DNA of 64,000 nt, taken from positions 8,308,001 through 8,372,000 of the forward strand of contig NC_071331.1 of assembly GCF_010183535.1 (NCBI RefSeq), written 5' to 3'. The position numbers and the translations under genes were made by a program. The notes below the pieces were generated by a model. The model searched no databases. It saw only the letters and a program-made list of their open reading frames with translations, and was not told the DNA's origin. The stretch is from Caenorhabditis remanei (Eukaryota > Nematoda > Chromadorea > Rhabditida > Rhabditidae). Shown piece by piece: positions 22,495 to 34,165 of the stretch (position 1 is its first letter; the number at the start of each line of letters is the position of its first letter).

Positions 22495-25400
22495 ATGCGA
22501 GAGAAACACCTACTCCAACTTCTCCTATTATTCCTTCTCTCTACTGAAGTATCCACTCAACTATCTTGTCATCGAATACCAACTTCCTTCTGTTGTACGA
22601 CAAGAATCAGAGATCAATGTCCGGAACAGTGTGCAACTGTTCAGTGTGGAACAGAGTTTATACATAATTGTGAGTTTGTTTTGTTAATTTACAAACAAAA
22701 ATTTCTGTCGTGTTCTGTTTCATAACACTTTTGAAACGGCAATTTTTATTACCGTCAACTGGTGCTGTTACTTTTACCTCCTCAATTAATTTTCAGTATT
22801 CTCAACTGACGGCTCACGTAAACCAGCCTCTGTCAGTGGTGCTCATGATGGAAATGCGAATATTGGAGGCACTGGAAGTGGAGATTCACAGAGAGGATTC
22901 GGAGGTGTTGGTTAGTTTTTCTTTATTTATTAATCACTTGTTAGAAGATCGATTGTAACGAAATGCTAACATTGAATGAGCACATACATGGGAAACTGAA
23001 AATAATATTTATCCACGTGGTGGTACAAACAGTAGGATAGTGCACTCGAAGCTTTGAAGCCAGTCTGTTCGAACTTGAGATTTAATTTTTTTAACTGCTT
23101 CAAATACAAATAAAAACGACAAATAATAGACAAATTTGTTTGTTAAATCCCAACGATGACTAAATCAAATTAAATTGATGTGCTGATTCAGTTGAAGCTA
23201 ACCAACATAGCCTCTACATAACATAGCTTCCTTCATTTCAGACCCCGATTCAACTATAACATCATTCGAGAAACAAGACCAACCTGCTCCACCGACAAGA
23301 GTGGATGCCACGTGGACACTAAATTCAAATTCAAATTTGAATCTGAATCCAGGCTCAAACTCTGGAGACGCTAGAGTTGGAGGAGCCTCTAGATCTTCAT
23401 TCGAAACGATAACTCCTACACCAGAAGTCCCTACTACAACACTACCAACCACGTCATCTGGATTCCCCACGTTGATTCCATTCTCATCGGAATCCTGGTC
23501 TACAGTAACCCAAGCTCCACATGCTCCAAGTCTTGAATCTAGACCAGAACTACCTCCAACACCAAGTAGAATCCCATCTCCAACGGGACAGAGTTCCGGG
23601 TTCACTGGAAGTTTTGGAGAACAACTCCCCGTGAGAATCCCCGCTCCGACTCCCATTCCATTTAATCCAAGTCCGAGAAGAGATGTATGTTTCTGATTGA
23701 TTACTAACATTTTCAGTTGTTTCTTGTGTTTTCAGGGTCATTGTCGTCGGACAACACCCGATCCGAGAATTATTAGACCACCAGAGTCTCTCGTAGTCAT
23801 TGGAGATTACGATGAAGATGAACCTCCATCGGAGAATGCAGTCGTTGACTCACCTCGTATGTTTTTTTATTTGGTTTCGTTTTGAGTGAACTCACACAAA
23901 AATTAATGAAATTATGAATAGGTTTCTGAGAAAATAGAATGAACTGAGGATTGCATTCTAGTAGATATGATTGCACTGAGGAGCTAGGCAGACACCAATG
24001 AAAATACCTAAAACATATTTCCCCATTTCAAATTTCCAGAGCCACTCGCCCCATCACAACCATCATTCTTCTCTCAAACTCCTCCACCACCTCCTCCTGC
24101 TCCGTCAGTGATCAGTAATAGTGGAGATGTATTCGCAAGATCTCGGAAAGAAATCAGTGCGACTCCAAATTTCGAACAACAATCTGGAACAGCTGCCACG
24201 TTAAGGTAGGAGAGAAAAGTTATGATGTTTCAGAGGGTGATCAAAAAATTAAAGCCGAGAGTCAATTACACAGAATTGAAAAAATACGGAAAGGTTTTCA
24301 GTTTAATCAGGTTTTTGAACCAGAATGTGTTTTAATGAAATTTTCAAAATCATTTGCGTACCCAGAGACTCATCAATTCCCTCATCTCTCCCCTCTTCAT
24401 TCAACCATCTCCGTCGTTTCTCATCTCGAAGCTCCTCCCCCTCATTTGCTCATTCTCGAGCCCATCATCGATTGATTTGTCGTCTGACAACACCCGGAAG
24501 ACTTTTATGTAATCGTCCGATGCCACGTCTTCATAGAAGTCGTTACGTGACCCCGCCCAAATATTGGAAGACGTCGGAAGTGCGGATGAAGAATCCGAGT
24601 GGGATGAGAATTCGAAAAAAGAATTTCGCGACGACGAGAATTCATATTACACCGTTTATGGGGGAACTCGCAAGGAAACGAAGGAAATTGGATAGGTTCG
24701 GAAGTGCACGAGCATGAATTCTGAAATAATGGGAATGAATTTGAGATGGTGGTGACCCAAGAATAATATAAATTACTGAAAATTCTGGAAAATAAAACTG
24801 CATGAAACAGGAAAACCAGTGGTGTACGGGGCATGTTGACTAACACTTTGCACTAACCTATCAATTAAAAACGGCACTTAATCACTTATTCCATTTTCAG
24901 TGGCTCATCTCATGAATGGAAAGTGTCTATAATTCCACGTGGACAGAACAACAAGCCGACAGGTGTCAATTCAATCCCTCCGTTCACTATTGATGGGAAG
25001 GCGGATGAGAGATTCAACAAGTTTTATAGAAGTGAGTTGGCAAATATGAAACGTGGTTGACTAGTTAATGCAGAGATTTGTGAAAACTTAAGGGGTGTTT
25101 AAAACTTTAAAATTTATGGAATATTTCAGCCATCGACAGTGTAATCAATAAATTGGATTTGACAAATAGTGGAGATCAGAATACAAAAGAAAAGGAGCCA
25201 CAGATTAGATTGGAGGTGAGTTTTTACTTATTTCCGCCGTTTCGAGTGGTGGTGAAATAATTTTGAAATAAAGATAGGGACCGCAATGAACGTGGGCGTA
25301 GTTATTCATTTTCTTCTCTTGGGACGTCATGGGGAGATTATCAGAATGTTTGACGGTCTGCCCTGAGAGCCCAATACGATAAAACAGAATGAAAACTTTT

Positions 25401-27577
25401 GACCCCCATGTAATCGAGTACGTAGAATTCAATGAACATACTTTCGTTTCACCCAAATGTTTAGTTTTCTCAGAAAACTCAAAAAATGTTTTGCTTTTTT
25501 CAGAAAAATGTCACGTTGAGATCATTGTAGGTCAGACTCGCATCGTTTTTTTACTGTTTCTAGTAGTTCTGAACATACTCTAATAGGTTTTGAAAGAAAA
25601 TTCAATTTTCGTGTTGTAGAATTTTTTTGGGAGCCAGCTGAACTTCGAGGCATCACATCAAAAAATTTACAGTGATTACCTATATATTTTCTGACATATT
25701 GTTTTCGGAAATCTCTTCAGGTAGCTGGGGCCAAGATTTGGAAAGCCGTTGATTCGTAAAATCTGGTTTTTTCGGCGTCGGAAGGCAACAGATTCAAAAA
25801 GAAAAGTAGTTTTTCCGACAGTTCAGGTTAATGCAAGTCAGACTCGCATCGTTTCTTGACGGAATCAGAATCTACGCAAAATTTCGATCTAGACCCACTT
25901 AGAAATTAAAAAATCCGTATTGTAGAACTTTAGATATTTGATGTTTTCTCTCGAAATATGCTGAAAATCCTTCAAAAAATTCTCCTGAATTTAAAAAAAA
26001 TCACGCCAATAATATATTCGCCTATTATCAGCGTCACATTTGTGGTCATTTGGTTCAGTGGATAACACGGGGTGGTTTTAATCAAAGGGTTTCTGGTTCG
26101 AACTTTCCCAATTTTTGCCAAAATTTGACGGATTGAACGTGAAAACAGAAAATATTTTTTGCGTGGTCAGGAAAACGAAAGAATTGCCCAAGAGAAATTC
26201 AGTAGAAACCATGGCTGACCAAAAGATCCTGTAACTTCGGAGAGAGTGAATATTTTCGGGAAAAATTTTGGGAATGTACTTCGATATACCTGAAGAACAG
26301 GCCAGGATGGAAATATTAATGGAAAATTGAGTTTGAAAAAAATGTTGCGGTCTCTAAATAAAGATCTCCATTTTCTTAGACAATCTTGCAGATTAGTCCT
26401 CTCAAATTTTCATTTTGAGTTTTTGAGGCAGCAAACGAGCTACGCCAGAATCTTTTGATGAAAAAATAGAACTATGACAGAAGGCTCTAAAATAGGCTGT
26501 TGGAGAACTGAAATCGTCCAGGCGTCCCACTTTTTTGTTCGGCCGTTCATTTTCATTTTAGCGGTCAATTTTTTTGCGGGGGTCGGTGCGCAAAGAGCGC
26601 AAGTTCGATTTAGCCTAACTTGGTATGACTCCGCTAGAAATGGAACAAAAATTATAAAAATTTGCTTTTTCAAAATTCCCTGAAATTTCCTTCCATTATG
26701 TTATTACCATTGTTATACAAATGTTTTTCTCAGGGAAACACGAAAGACCTTTCCGTCGAATCGTCTGCAGTCGTCATCGTTCCCCGTACAACCGTCGCTC
26801 CAGGTGTCACAAATAAAGTCAGTGTGATAACATTCCGTCCCTTACATTTCACAGCTCCGCCCAAGAATGGTCCACCAGGAGTGTCTCCTCCTCCGGCACC
26901 CGGAGGACAGTGTGGCGTTGCACCTGACTTCACACCGTGTGTTAGCAATGAAATCGCCAGTAAATCTCTGTTAGAGTGCTGTAAGAGGAAGAATCTACCA
27001 GCAGGATGTCAACAGTTGTGCCGATATGATATCACGCAGGCGGAGGTGAGTTTCAGTTTCAGAACTCTGATAATTTAGACATATCTGATTTAGCAGTTGA
27101 TAAATTTTTGATCAACTTTATAATATTTTTGAAACTTTCAGATCCGCGCAGCCATGGATCGTGGTCAATGTGGAATATTCAATGTTGCACCATTCTTGGA
27201 ATGTGCTTCCCAGGGAAAAGACAATTCCGAGTGTTGTCGACATCGTGGAATCGTTCAGAAGACGTGAGTTGTGGAACGCGGACACTACGGAAAAATTAAC
27301 ATTTTTAAAGAGGCAGACCATAAACGGTCAGAGTGAAACTGATGAAAAATGTGCCCAATGACGCCAAAATGAATCAATTTTTAAAAGATACCCCGAAAAC
27401 TTTTAACACTATTTTGAAACCGTAAATAAGTACACCCAACTTATTTTCAGTGGCCCCCAATGTGAACAATTCTGTCGCCCCACTCAAGGATTATCAGCTC
27501 TCGGAGTTCAACATATCGTATGTGGAAACGCAGTTGGTGACATGCTCCATTGCCATCATTCTGGTGTTCGCATTTAA
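22495..27577 (+). CDS. DB-module secreted protein, complete copy (708 aa)
   Basis: Eleven exons: 22495-22669, 22797-22910, 23242-23684, 23736-23856, 24040-24205, 24366-24695, 24901-25031, 25130-25215, 26734-27045, 27142-27263 and 27451-27577. The lengths total 2,127 nt and close exactly on TAA. Domains: signal peptide (about 1-22, MREKHLLQLLLLFLL), a small Cys cluster at 25-51 with C..CC..C..C spacing, a long Ser/Thr/Pro-rich linker (about 97-580), then a DB module (about 582-703) with two C..C..CC..C..C half-repeats. DB modules (PF01682) are secreted nematode domains of unknown role. Exon 6 (residues about 340-450) is Arg/Ser-rich and ends at a weaker donor (gatag|gttcgg); its 330-nt length keeps phase, but this exon is the least certain. 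Intron 8 carries a 1.08-kb hAT-type element. The start was chosen for the signal peptide and the adjacent acceptor. Confidence 0.85.
25275..26356. mobile_element. hAT-type element in DB intron 8
   Basis: A 1,082-bp insertion with ends TAGGGACCGCAA and TTGCGGTCTCTA. It is flanked by AATAAAGA at 25267-25274 and 26357-26364. The same intron in copy 1 (around 3345-3365) has one AATAAAGA and no insert, which proves the borders. It contains a tRNA-like stretch at about 26043-26112 but no visible transposase. Confidence 0.85.
26043..26112 (+). other. Decayed tRNA-like sequence inside the hAT element
   Basis: An A-box-like TGGTTCAGTGG and a B-box-like GGTTCGAACTT are spaced about as in a tRNA gene. 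The D- and anticodon-stem pairings are poor and no clear acceptor stem is present. It is best read as a tRNA-derived relic, not a functional tRNA. Confidence 0.35.
26513..26640. other. Copy-specific insertion in DB intron 8
   Basis: About 130 bp ('gcgggggtcggtgcgcaaag' region) is present in this intron but absent at the corresponding place in copy 1 (around 3515). No repeat ends could be defined. Confidence 0.4.
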
Positions 27578-27750
27578 ATTTCCACTTTAATCGATTGTTT
27601 TTTGTATATTTCAGACTCTACTTGCCATATTCTTTTGTTCCTTTCTGTGATTCTAGTCATTCTACTTTTATCCTATTTCTTTCCTTTCTTCATTTCAACC
27701 TGTTGATCTCTGATAACTGTTTTATGTAAATGTAATTTTTTGTAAGCTAA

Positions 27751-27756
27751 AATAAA
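27751..27756 (+). terminator. Poly(A) signal of the complete DB gene
   Basis: AATAAA 174 nt after the stop, in a 3' UTR nearly identical to that of copy 1. Confidence 0.6.
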
Positions 27757-27936
27757 TTTATATTGATTGAAAATAGGTTTGTTACTTAGAAGTCCCTCTG
27801 CAAATCTTGATACTTTTTCTAAGAATCTGATTTTTAGTCACTATTTTGAAACTGAAGTTGGACATTGAGTAATTTGCAGAAACCATGGGGCTATTTGAAA
27901 AAAAAAGAATGACTTCTATTAAATTTTGCTGTATAG

Positions 27937-28451
27937 CAAGGCTGTTGAAAATCGCGGCTTTCTAGCATATCAACTGAAAACATGACTAGATATGCTTTTG
28001 ACTTATTGGTACAAATCTGACAACAAGGGTTCGACCCCACCTCGTGGCAAAACTTTTTTGTTTTTTGTTTTTGACTTTTTGGTGCCAATCTGAAACCATT
28101 TCAGAACAAAAAAAATTTTTAGATTACAAGTGTCTCTTTTCAGAACAGTCCTTCTCCGAAAAAGCAACTTTGGTCTTCAGATTTTTACCAAAAACCAAAA
28201 CTGATATGAAAAACAGCTTCGACACCAGTGGGGTCGAACCATGATTGTCAGATTGGTACGAAAAGGTCAAAAACAAAAAACAAAAAAGTTTTGGCACGAG
28301 TGGGGATCGAACCCCGGTTGTCAGATTTGTACCAGAAAACAAAAAAATCAGCAAAACTTTTTTCAAAAACGAAAAAGTTTTGCAACTTTGAAAAACAAAG
28401 CCGCGGCTTTTTCATTTTTTTCTTCTCGCGGCCGGCCGTGCGACAGCCTTG
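27937..28451. mobile_element. hAT-type MITE, duplicate of the 4821 element
   Basis: Same ends and same CTGTATAG flanks (27929-27936 and 28452-28459) as the element at 4821-5388. It lacks about 50 bp, including the left GC block. It is the same ancestral insertion copied with the DB gene. Confidence 0.8.
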
Positions 28452-28459
28452 CTGTATAG

Positions 28460-29715
28460 TTCTAGCGTTGAAATTGTAATCAATGATTTGAGAACCAATT
28501 ACGAAATAAAAACCAATTACGAAAATTATGAAATATGTTATTTTTTCTACTGTTACGATTTCAGTGGAAATTCGTTTGTTCGTGATATTATATTATTATA
28601 ATTTGTGACAAACTTACATCGGGTTCTCAAAATTTTTTTCCATAGACTATAGCCATGTAAAAATCATTTCTCAAAATGAAAGCGGTGCCAATTGATTCAT
28701 TGATTGATGATCATTCTTGTTGACTGATTGAAACCGAAATATGTTAATGTTTAATGTGAGAAATTCACGGATTTGGTTAAACACTTTTTGAATACTGAAA
28801 ATATTTCAACGAACAATGTTCTCAAAGAAATAAATGTGAAAAAGCTTTAAAAATTCTGCAAAAGAATATCCATATGAAAACATGATTAAAATTGCAAAAA
28901 ACATCATACAACTTGAAACATAATTGTAACTGCGGAATATTATTAAAACGCTGGTCATTATAGAGGGATGTTCTCGAAGAAGAATATCCAATTTACCAGT
29001 TTCTACAACTAACCAATGATTCTTGTAAAAAATCAGAAAAAATATTTACATATTGAAACATGATAAGTGGATCTCCGATTTTTGGAAGTGGCCTAGAATG
29101 TTTTTGTTCCGAAGAGGAATCTGGAAAATATGCATAAGATTAAACATGTTCTTCCTTTTTCTGATTGATGCCTTTGGAAAAAAAATAAGCTACCTCTTTT
29201 GAGATCATATCATTGCTTTATACTTATATTCTTATTCAAACCGCGAGACAGGGTATTTTTAAAATGCATTATCAGATGGATCTCGGAAAATCTTTAAAAT
29301 TTTACTCCTATGATTATGAATGTTTGGTTACCATCAATAAGATGTTAACAGAAAAACAAAACATTAAAGACGATGTTCCTAATAAGTTAAGAAGAGTTGT
29401 CTTCCCATAATTATCCTTCTGAAACATTAAACATTTCGAAACGTTCTTGCTAAACATCACCACCAACACTTAGATCAGGATTAGCGATAGCCGTTCCGAA
29501 AAATTTCAATTTTCTCCTATAGATGAAACATCAATTGATCCGGCGGATAGATAAATAAACACGAAAAAATTCGATCCAGACTAAAATGTTCCTTTCCAAA
29601 CACCAAGATTGGACAAGATTGAGAATTTTCTTTTATTAGCACATCTGTTTTAACATAAATTTGAGTTCCTCTACTACCTTCTACTCTCCACTGTTTGAAT
29701 GAAGGTATATTTATA
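28460..29715 (+). other. Spacer and GT92 5' flank
   Basis: Matches 5397-6009 and then the GT92 upstream region near 6010-6740. It includes the 'aaacatcaccaccaacactta' block around 29451, which recurs upstream of each GT92 first exon and so probably contains promoter elements. No gene is seen. Confidence 0.5.
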
Positions 29716-32205
29716 ATGATGGTAAAGCAATTCGTATACCATCGAAGAATTATCAATTGTCAGTCAAATTACAGATGACATGTTATCGAAACGGTGTCAA
29801 ATGTATGCTACTTTTGTTTTTCATGGGATTGGCTGCATTGAATACTTATAGTTATTGGAAGGATAGTCTAAACGTTATGACGGAAAATACTAGTATGCAA
29901 CCAAAAGTTACTGTAGAACAGAGGTGAGTGAAACAGAAGAGTTTTTAAGAGAATCACACTCGAAACTTTCTAATCGACTAAAAAATAAAAATCAATTTTC
30001 AGTTCTATTATTCCATTCCAATGCCCGTATGAGTCCTGGAATCAAATACATCCTGATATTGTCCCAAATGAGAATCTACATCTGGAATGGATCCAAAGTA
30101 ATATCTCACGACGAGACAATATTTTGGAATCACAAATTCGACTTTTGTCTTCTTTCGTCTATCTGGATCATATTTCAATTACAACGAATTCACAGAGGAG
30201 TTATGGGTAAGAATACATTGTGAACAGACTACAATACATATTATGTTCCATTGAGATTTCAAAAAGTTACTGAAACAGATATGTTTTATAAGCTCCACTC
30301 ACAACCTTTCGGAAGTTTGCCATCTTTCTATTTTCAGCCAAAAAGTCTACTGTCGCTACTACAACTGCCTCCGTGAAGAGATCTCCAACTCTTCGTATCA
30401 ATCAATATTTTTCCCAATGAATATAATCAGATGTCCGAGAAGAATTGGTGTGAAATATATGTCGATTAGTTTTGATTCGGAAGAGATACCACAAGAACCG
30501 ATTCCACTTGTCTATAGAGTTTTCGAGGGTGAGATTTTTAGCAATCAGTGTTCCAACTGTACAAGTCAACATTTTATGTTTCAAATAAAGAATTTGAAAC
30601 CGGAAACTGTGAGAAGCTTCAATAAATTGACATATTTTCTTGATTCAAACTAAATCTCCTTCCCTTCAGCTCCAACTCGACTTTCCATTTTTCAGCGCCA
30701 ATCCACGAGGTATCAGTATGCGTCGGTCCGATATACGGCTCGGAGAGCAAGTGGTTAGAAGTTGCAGAGTTTATAGAACATTATAAACTGATTGGTGTAC
30801 GGTACTTCTATTTTACAGTATTCAATATGAATGAGTACAGTCGGAAGATTTTTGATGAGTATCTGAGGTGAGAGGGATCAATGTTTCAAGAAGGCGATTA
30901 GTGTTGTTTAGAGAATTCAACTCACTTTTAAGAAAAAAGTTGTAATATTTTCAGAACAGGAGAAATCGAGTTGACCGTGATCCAATCAGAATACAAAACT
31001 ATAGATTGGCAGTTTCATCTTCTCCAGATTAATGTAATTTCATTGTCTTCTTCCACTCTTCTTCTATTTCTTTGACGTTTCAGGAATGCCACCAACGGAG
31101 TAAACATCACTCGAAATGGGTTATAAACGTGGATATTGATGAGAGATTGGTTATTTTGGATGATAAAATAAATTCAGTTGGAAGTTTATTGAGTGGATAT
31201 AATGATACAGTTGCTGAGGTCGGATTTGCGATTCGAAGAATTCAGAAGACGGAGAAACTGCCGGAAAAATATGAAAGTGATGAGCAGGTGGGCGGAAAGA
31301 CCATTAAGAGAACTATGTGACATAAAATATTTATTTTTTTCAAAAATACGGGAAACACTTTTTTTTTCTTGAAAAAACGTTATTTTTCATGAAGTTTTAA
31401 TTAACACTGCCTGAAAAAATAATTGGCAACCCTTTCGTTTTCCAGATAATCTCCAAAATGGAATTCCTCAAATACAACGTGTCTTCTCCAGTTAGTTGGG
31501 GTGCCTACAAAACGATTTATCGACCAGAAAAGGTATATATTTCGAAAAAAATAATAAATGAGATAAATTACCAGTACAGTTACTACCTGAATGAAACTGG
31601 ATATAATTTCAAATTTAGTTCTAATCAACTGTTTCAGAACACTCACTTCATAATCAGAACACTCACTAATCACTTTTGCCTCATTGACTCGTTTATTATT
31701 TTCAGATAGCAGCAATGTATTATCACTGGGCGTATCAAAGGTATCCGGGGACAGTGGCTGAGTATGTGAAAAGTGAAATTGCGCTGTTCAGGTAAGACCT
31801 TTATTGCCTGAATTATTAAGAACTTTTGATCTCACAGTGTTCAATTTTGCGAGTCAAAAATCACAACAGTTTCACAAAAGTTTCAATAGGCATACAATGT
31901 TTCACAACCATTCGTCGTCATTCTTAATTTCCAGACACTACCGTACCACCAAGAAGAATATCCTTGGATCCGGATGGCTGACTGATCCAAATTACAAAAA
32001 CTTTTCAATTGTTCCTGAAGAAACGAAATTCGCAGAAAAACTGAAGGAGAATGTACTAAAAAAGATCAAATATGTATACGATCAACGGGTTTTGTACTGT
32101 GAGGAGATAGCTGAGATACCGTATGAAGAGTATAAAGAATTTGGACATGACATCTTTAATTGTACATTTCGAAAGGAAACTGGTAGTAATAAAAGTGTTG
32201 ATTGA
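29716..32205 (+). CDS. GT92-family glycosyltransferase, intact copy B (482 aa)
   Basis: Ten exons: 29716-29721, 29775-29923, 30003-30206, 30338-30528, 30696-30867, 30955-31033, 31084-31287, 31446-31532, 31706-31791 and 31935-32205. They sum to 1,449 nt and end in TGA. It is a type II membrane enzyme: short basic N-terminus, anchor at about residues 12-30, stem, then a catalytic domain with VCVGPIYGSESKWLEVAEFI, HYKLIGVRYFYFTVF and the metal-binding DID at 284-286 (WVINVDIDERLV). These match the GT92 family (PF01697, formerly DUF23). The known C. elegans member GALT-1 adds galactose to core fucose on N-glycans in the Golgi; this gene's own acceptor is unknown. The first exon is only six bases (ATGATG) before a 53-nt intron; all three copies keep that arrangement. 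AATAAA lies at 32238-32243. Confidence 0.88.
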
Positions 32206-32653
32206 ATGGAATTTTGTAGTTAAAAAAATTATTTTAAAATAAAATGTTCTGTGTTTCTGAGAGTTTTCAAATATGCGACTGAATAGTAACTAATATTACT
32301 ATCAATCTCTTGTCACGATTAGAGTATTACTTTTGTAAATATTGCTACCTGCCCAACGTCGAACTTTCTGAAATCTACAGTGTGTTTTCTCATTTCTGTT
32401 AACCATTGGAACATGTTCACAACGTCCGATAAAATCGTTCTTAGCCAGTGTTCCGAGTGAAAGGAATATGTCTGGACAGACTTTTTTGTCGACACCGAAG
32501 ATGCAAGTATTCTCATATCAAAGATCAAAAAGACGCTTAGGCACTAAACGTCTTTCGAAATTCCTTACAATTATTGGTCGACTGAAACTGGGATATTTTT
32601 TACTGTTTAACACTCGAGATACTTGGGAGGCCGATTTTCAGTTTAATTTGAGT

Positions 32654-32725
32654 GGATGAATAGGTGAGGCAACTACAGTATGAATAGGTGAGGCAACTAC
32701 AGTATGAATAGGTGAGGCAACTACA
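32654..32725 (+). repeat. Three 24-bp tandem repeats
   Basis: Three consecutive 24-nt units of the form g(t/g)atgaataggtgaggcaac plus taca. The last two are identical and the first differs by one base. No coding role; the minus-strand reading (repeated SCLTYSYC) is a by-product. Confidence 0.8.
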
Positions 32726-33059
32726 GCTATACACGCGGAAATTGTGGAACTGGAACTTTGTTTTGATTCGTGAGACCTGAAATTCCGAAAATGCGAAAAC
32801 CTTCCCTGTTCTTGTAATTCGGATCAGTAGGCTGACCTTTTTTAATAAATTTTTAGCACAACAATAAAAAGCCATCCAATCCCAAGAATATGAATACCGA
32901 TGTCCTGTCTGACACTTGGAAAAATTTTAACATTTTCCACAGATTGATCTCGATCTTGAGATACAAATGTTGTAAAACAATACTGTTCAGTTATTTGAAA
33001 CGTTAAGATCGGACTTCTTCATCTGCTTTAATTACTTTCAGAAAATAAATCAGTCGATA

Positions 33060-33195
33060 AAGGAATGTTCTGAAACATGAAACATTTTCAAACGTTCTAG
33101 CTAAACATCAACACCAAAACTGATCAAGATAAACAATTATTCCGCAAAAATTTGATCTTCTCGGAAAGGTGAAATACCAATTGATCCGTCGGATA
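33060..33195 (+). repeat. Decayed GT92 promoter copy, left part
   Basis: Matches the GT92 5' flank ('gaaacatgaaacattttcaaacg', then 'caattgatccgtcggata') and continues after the transposon at 33843 ('gataagtgaacacgaagaaattcgatcc'). No exon follows, so it is a remnant of a further GT92 unit. Confidence 0.65.
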
Positions 33196-33834
33196 CAGGG
33201 TGCTCAACCGAAGGTAAAACCGATGAAAAACCGATTTTTTTAACCGATGAAAATCGTTTCTCTCTCCGAAGAATTTTAACCGATTTCTCAAAAACTAAAA
33301 TCGGTAGGAAATCGATCAACAATCGGAGAAGAATCGATTTTCTTCGATTGTGTTTTGAAAAAAACCGTTCGGTTTCGGTTTTTATCGGTTTAGAAATCGA
33401 TTAAAAAACCGATTATTCTTCGATTTTTACCGATTTTCACCGGTTTTTTTTGAAAATTCAAACTGTCACGTTTCGATTACTTCACACGTTTTTTTCTATT
33501 TTTAAAGAAAATTTGAACAAAAATGAGAAAATATCTATTTTAAGTAAAATTTAAATTAAGAACAGTGCAAAATATGATAAAAACGTGACAAACCGCCGTA
33601 GAGTTTGAACTTTCAGAAAAAAAACCGATGAAAATCGAGTAACAATCGGTTTTAACCGGTTTCTAATCCGAACAAAATCGGTTTTCTCTCAGAACAATCG
33701 AAGAAAATCGAATTTTAACCGATTTTTCCCTGGAGAAAAACCGATTTCTTTTTTAAAAACCGACTCATATTTTCCCCGATTTTTTAATCAATAACCGATT
33801 TTAATCGGTTTTGAAGTATCGGTTGAGCACCCTG
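33196..33834. mobile_element. hAT-type MITE rich in ACCGATT motifs
   Basis: A 639-bp element with ends CAGGGTGCTCAACCGA and the complement of TCGGTTGAGCACCCTG. It is flanked by GTCGGATA (33188-33195 and 33835-33842). The uninterrupted target occurs in the other GT92 5' flanks (for example near 7538), which confirms the site. The interior contains many ACCGATTTT or AATCGGTT words on both strands. Confidence 0.88.
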
Positions 33835-33891
33835 GTCGGATAGATAAGTGAACACGAAGAAATTCGATCCAGACTAAAAATTTTGCAACGG

Positions 33892-34165
33892 CACTTTGTG
33901 TAAAAATGGACAAAAAAAAACAAAAAAAATCTTATTTGTAAACTGTTTGTCCGCCACAACATCTGCTCTGCAAAAACTAAATGTTCTTCTGGATTCTTTA
34001 AATAATATAGTTCTGAAACTGTGTCAAATTGAGGTTGATAAAGCAGAGTCAAAGTGAAGAACGGTAAGACATGAGATCCTTTTTGTAAATTTCAAATGCA
34101 TTTTTCAATAATAAATCCTGTCCAAAACAGTGTTCTTCATCCTCGAAACCACACCAGAAAACTGT
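33892..34165. other. Spacer before the ion-channel gene
   Basis: The left part is faintly related to the GT92 5' flank; the rest is unique. It contains the 3' flank of the minus-strand channel gene, whose stop overlaps an AATAAA on that strand (34165-34170). Nothing else is seen. Confidence 0.5.

Noticed and set aside
23198..23710. 170-codon minus-strand frame opposite DB exon 3
   Set aside because: It mirrors the Ser/Thr/Pro-rich exon. The plus strand has consistent splice sites and phase.
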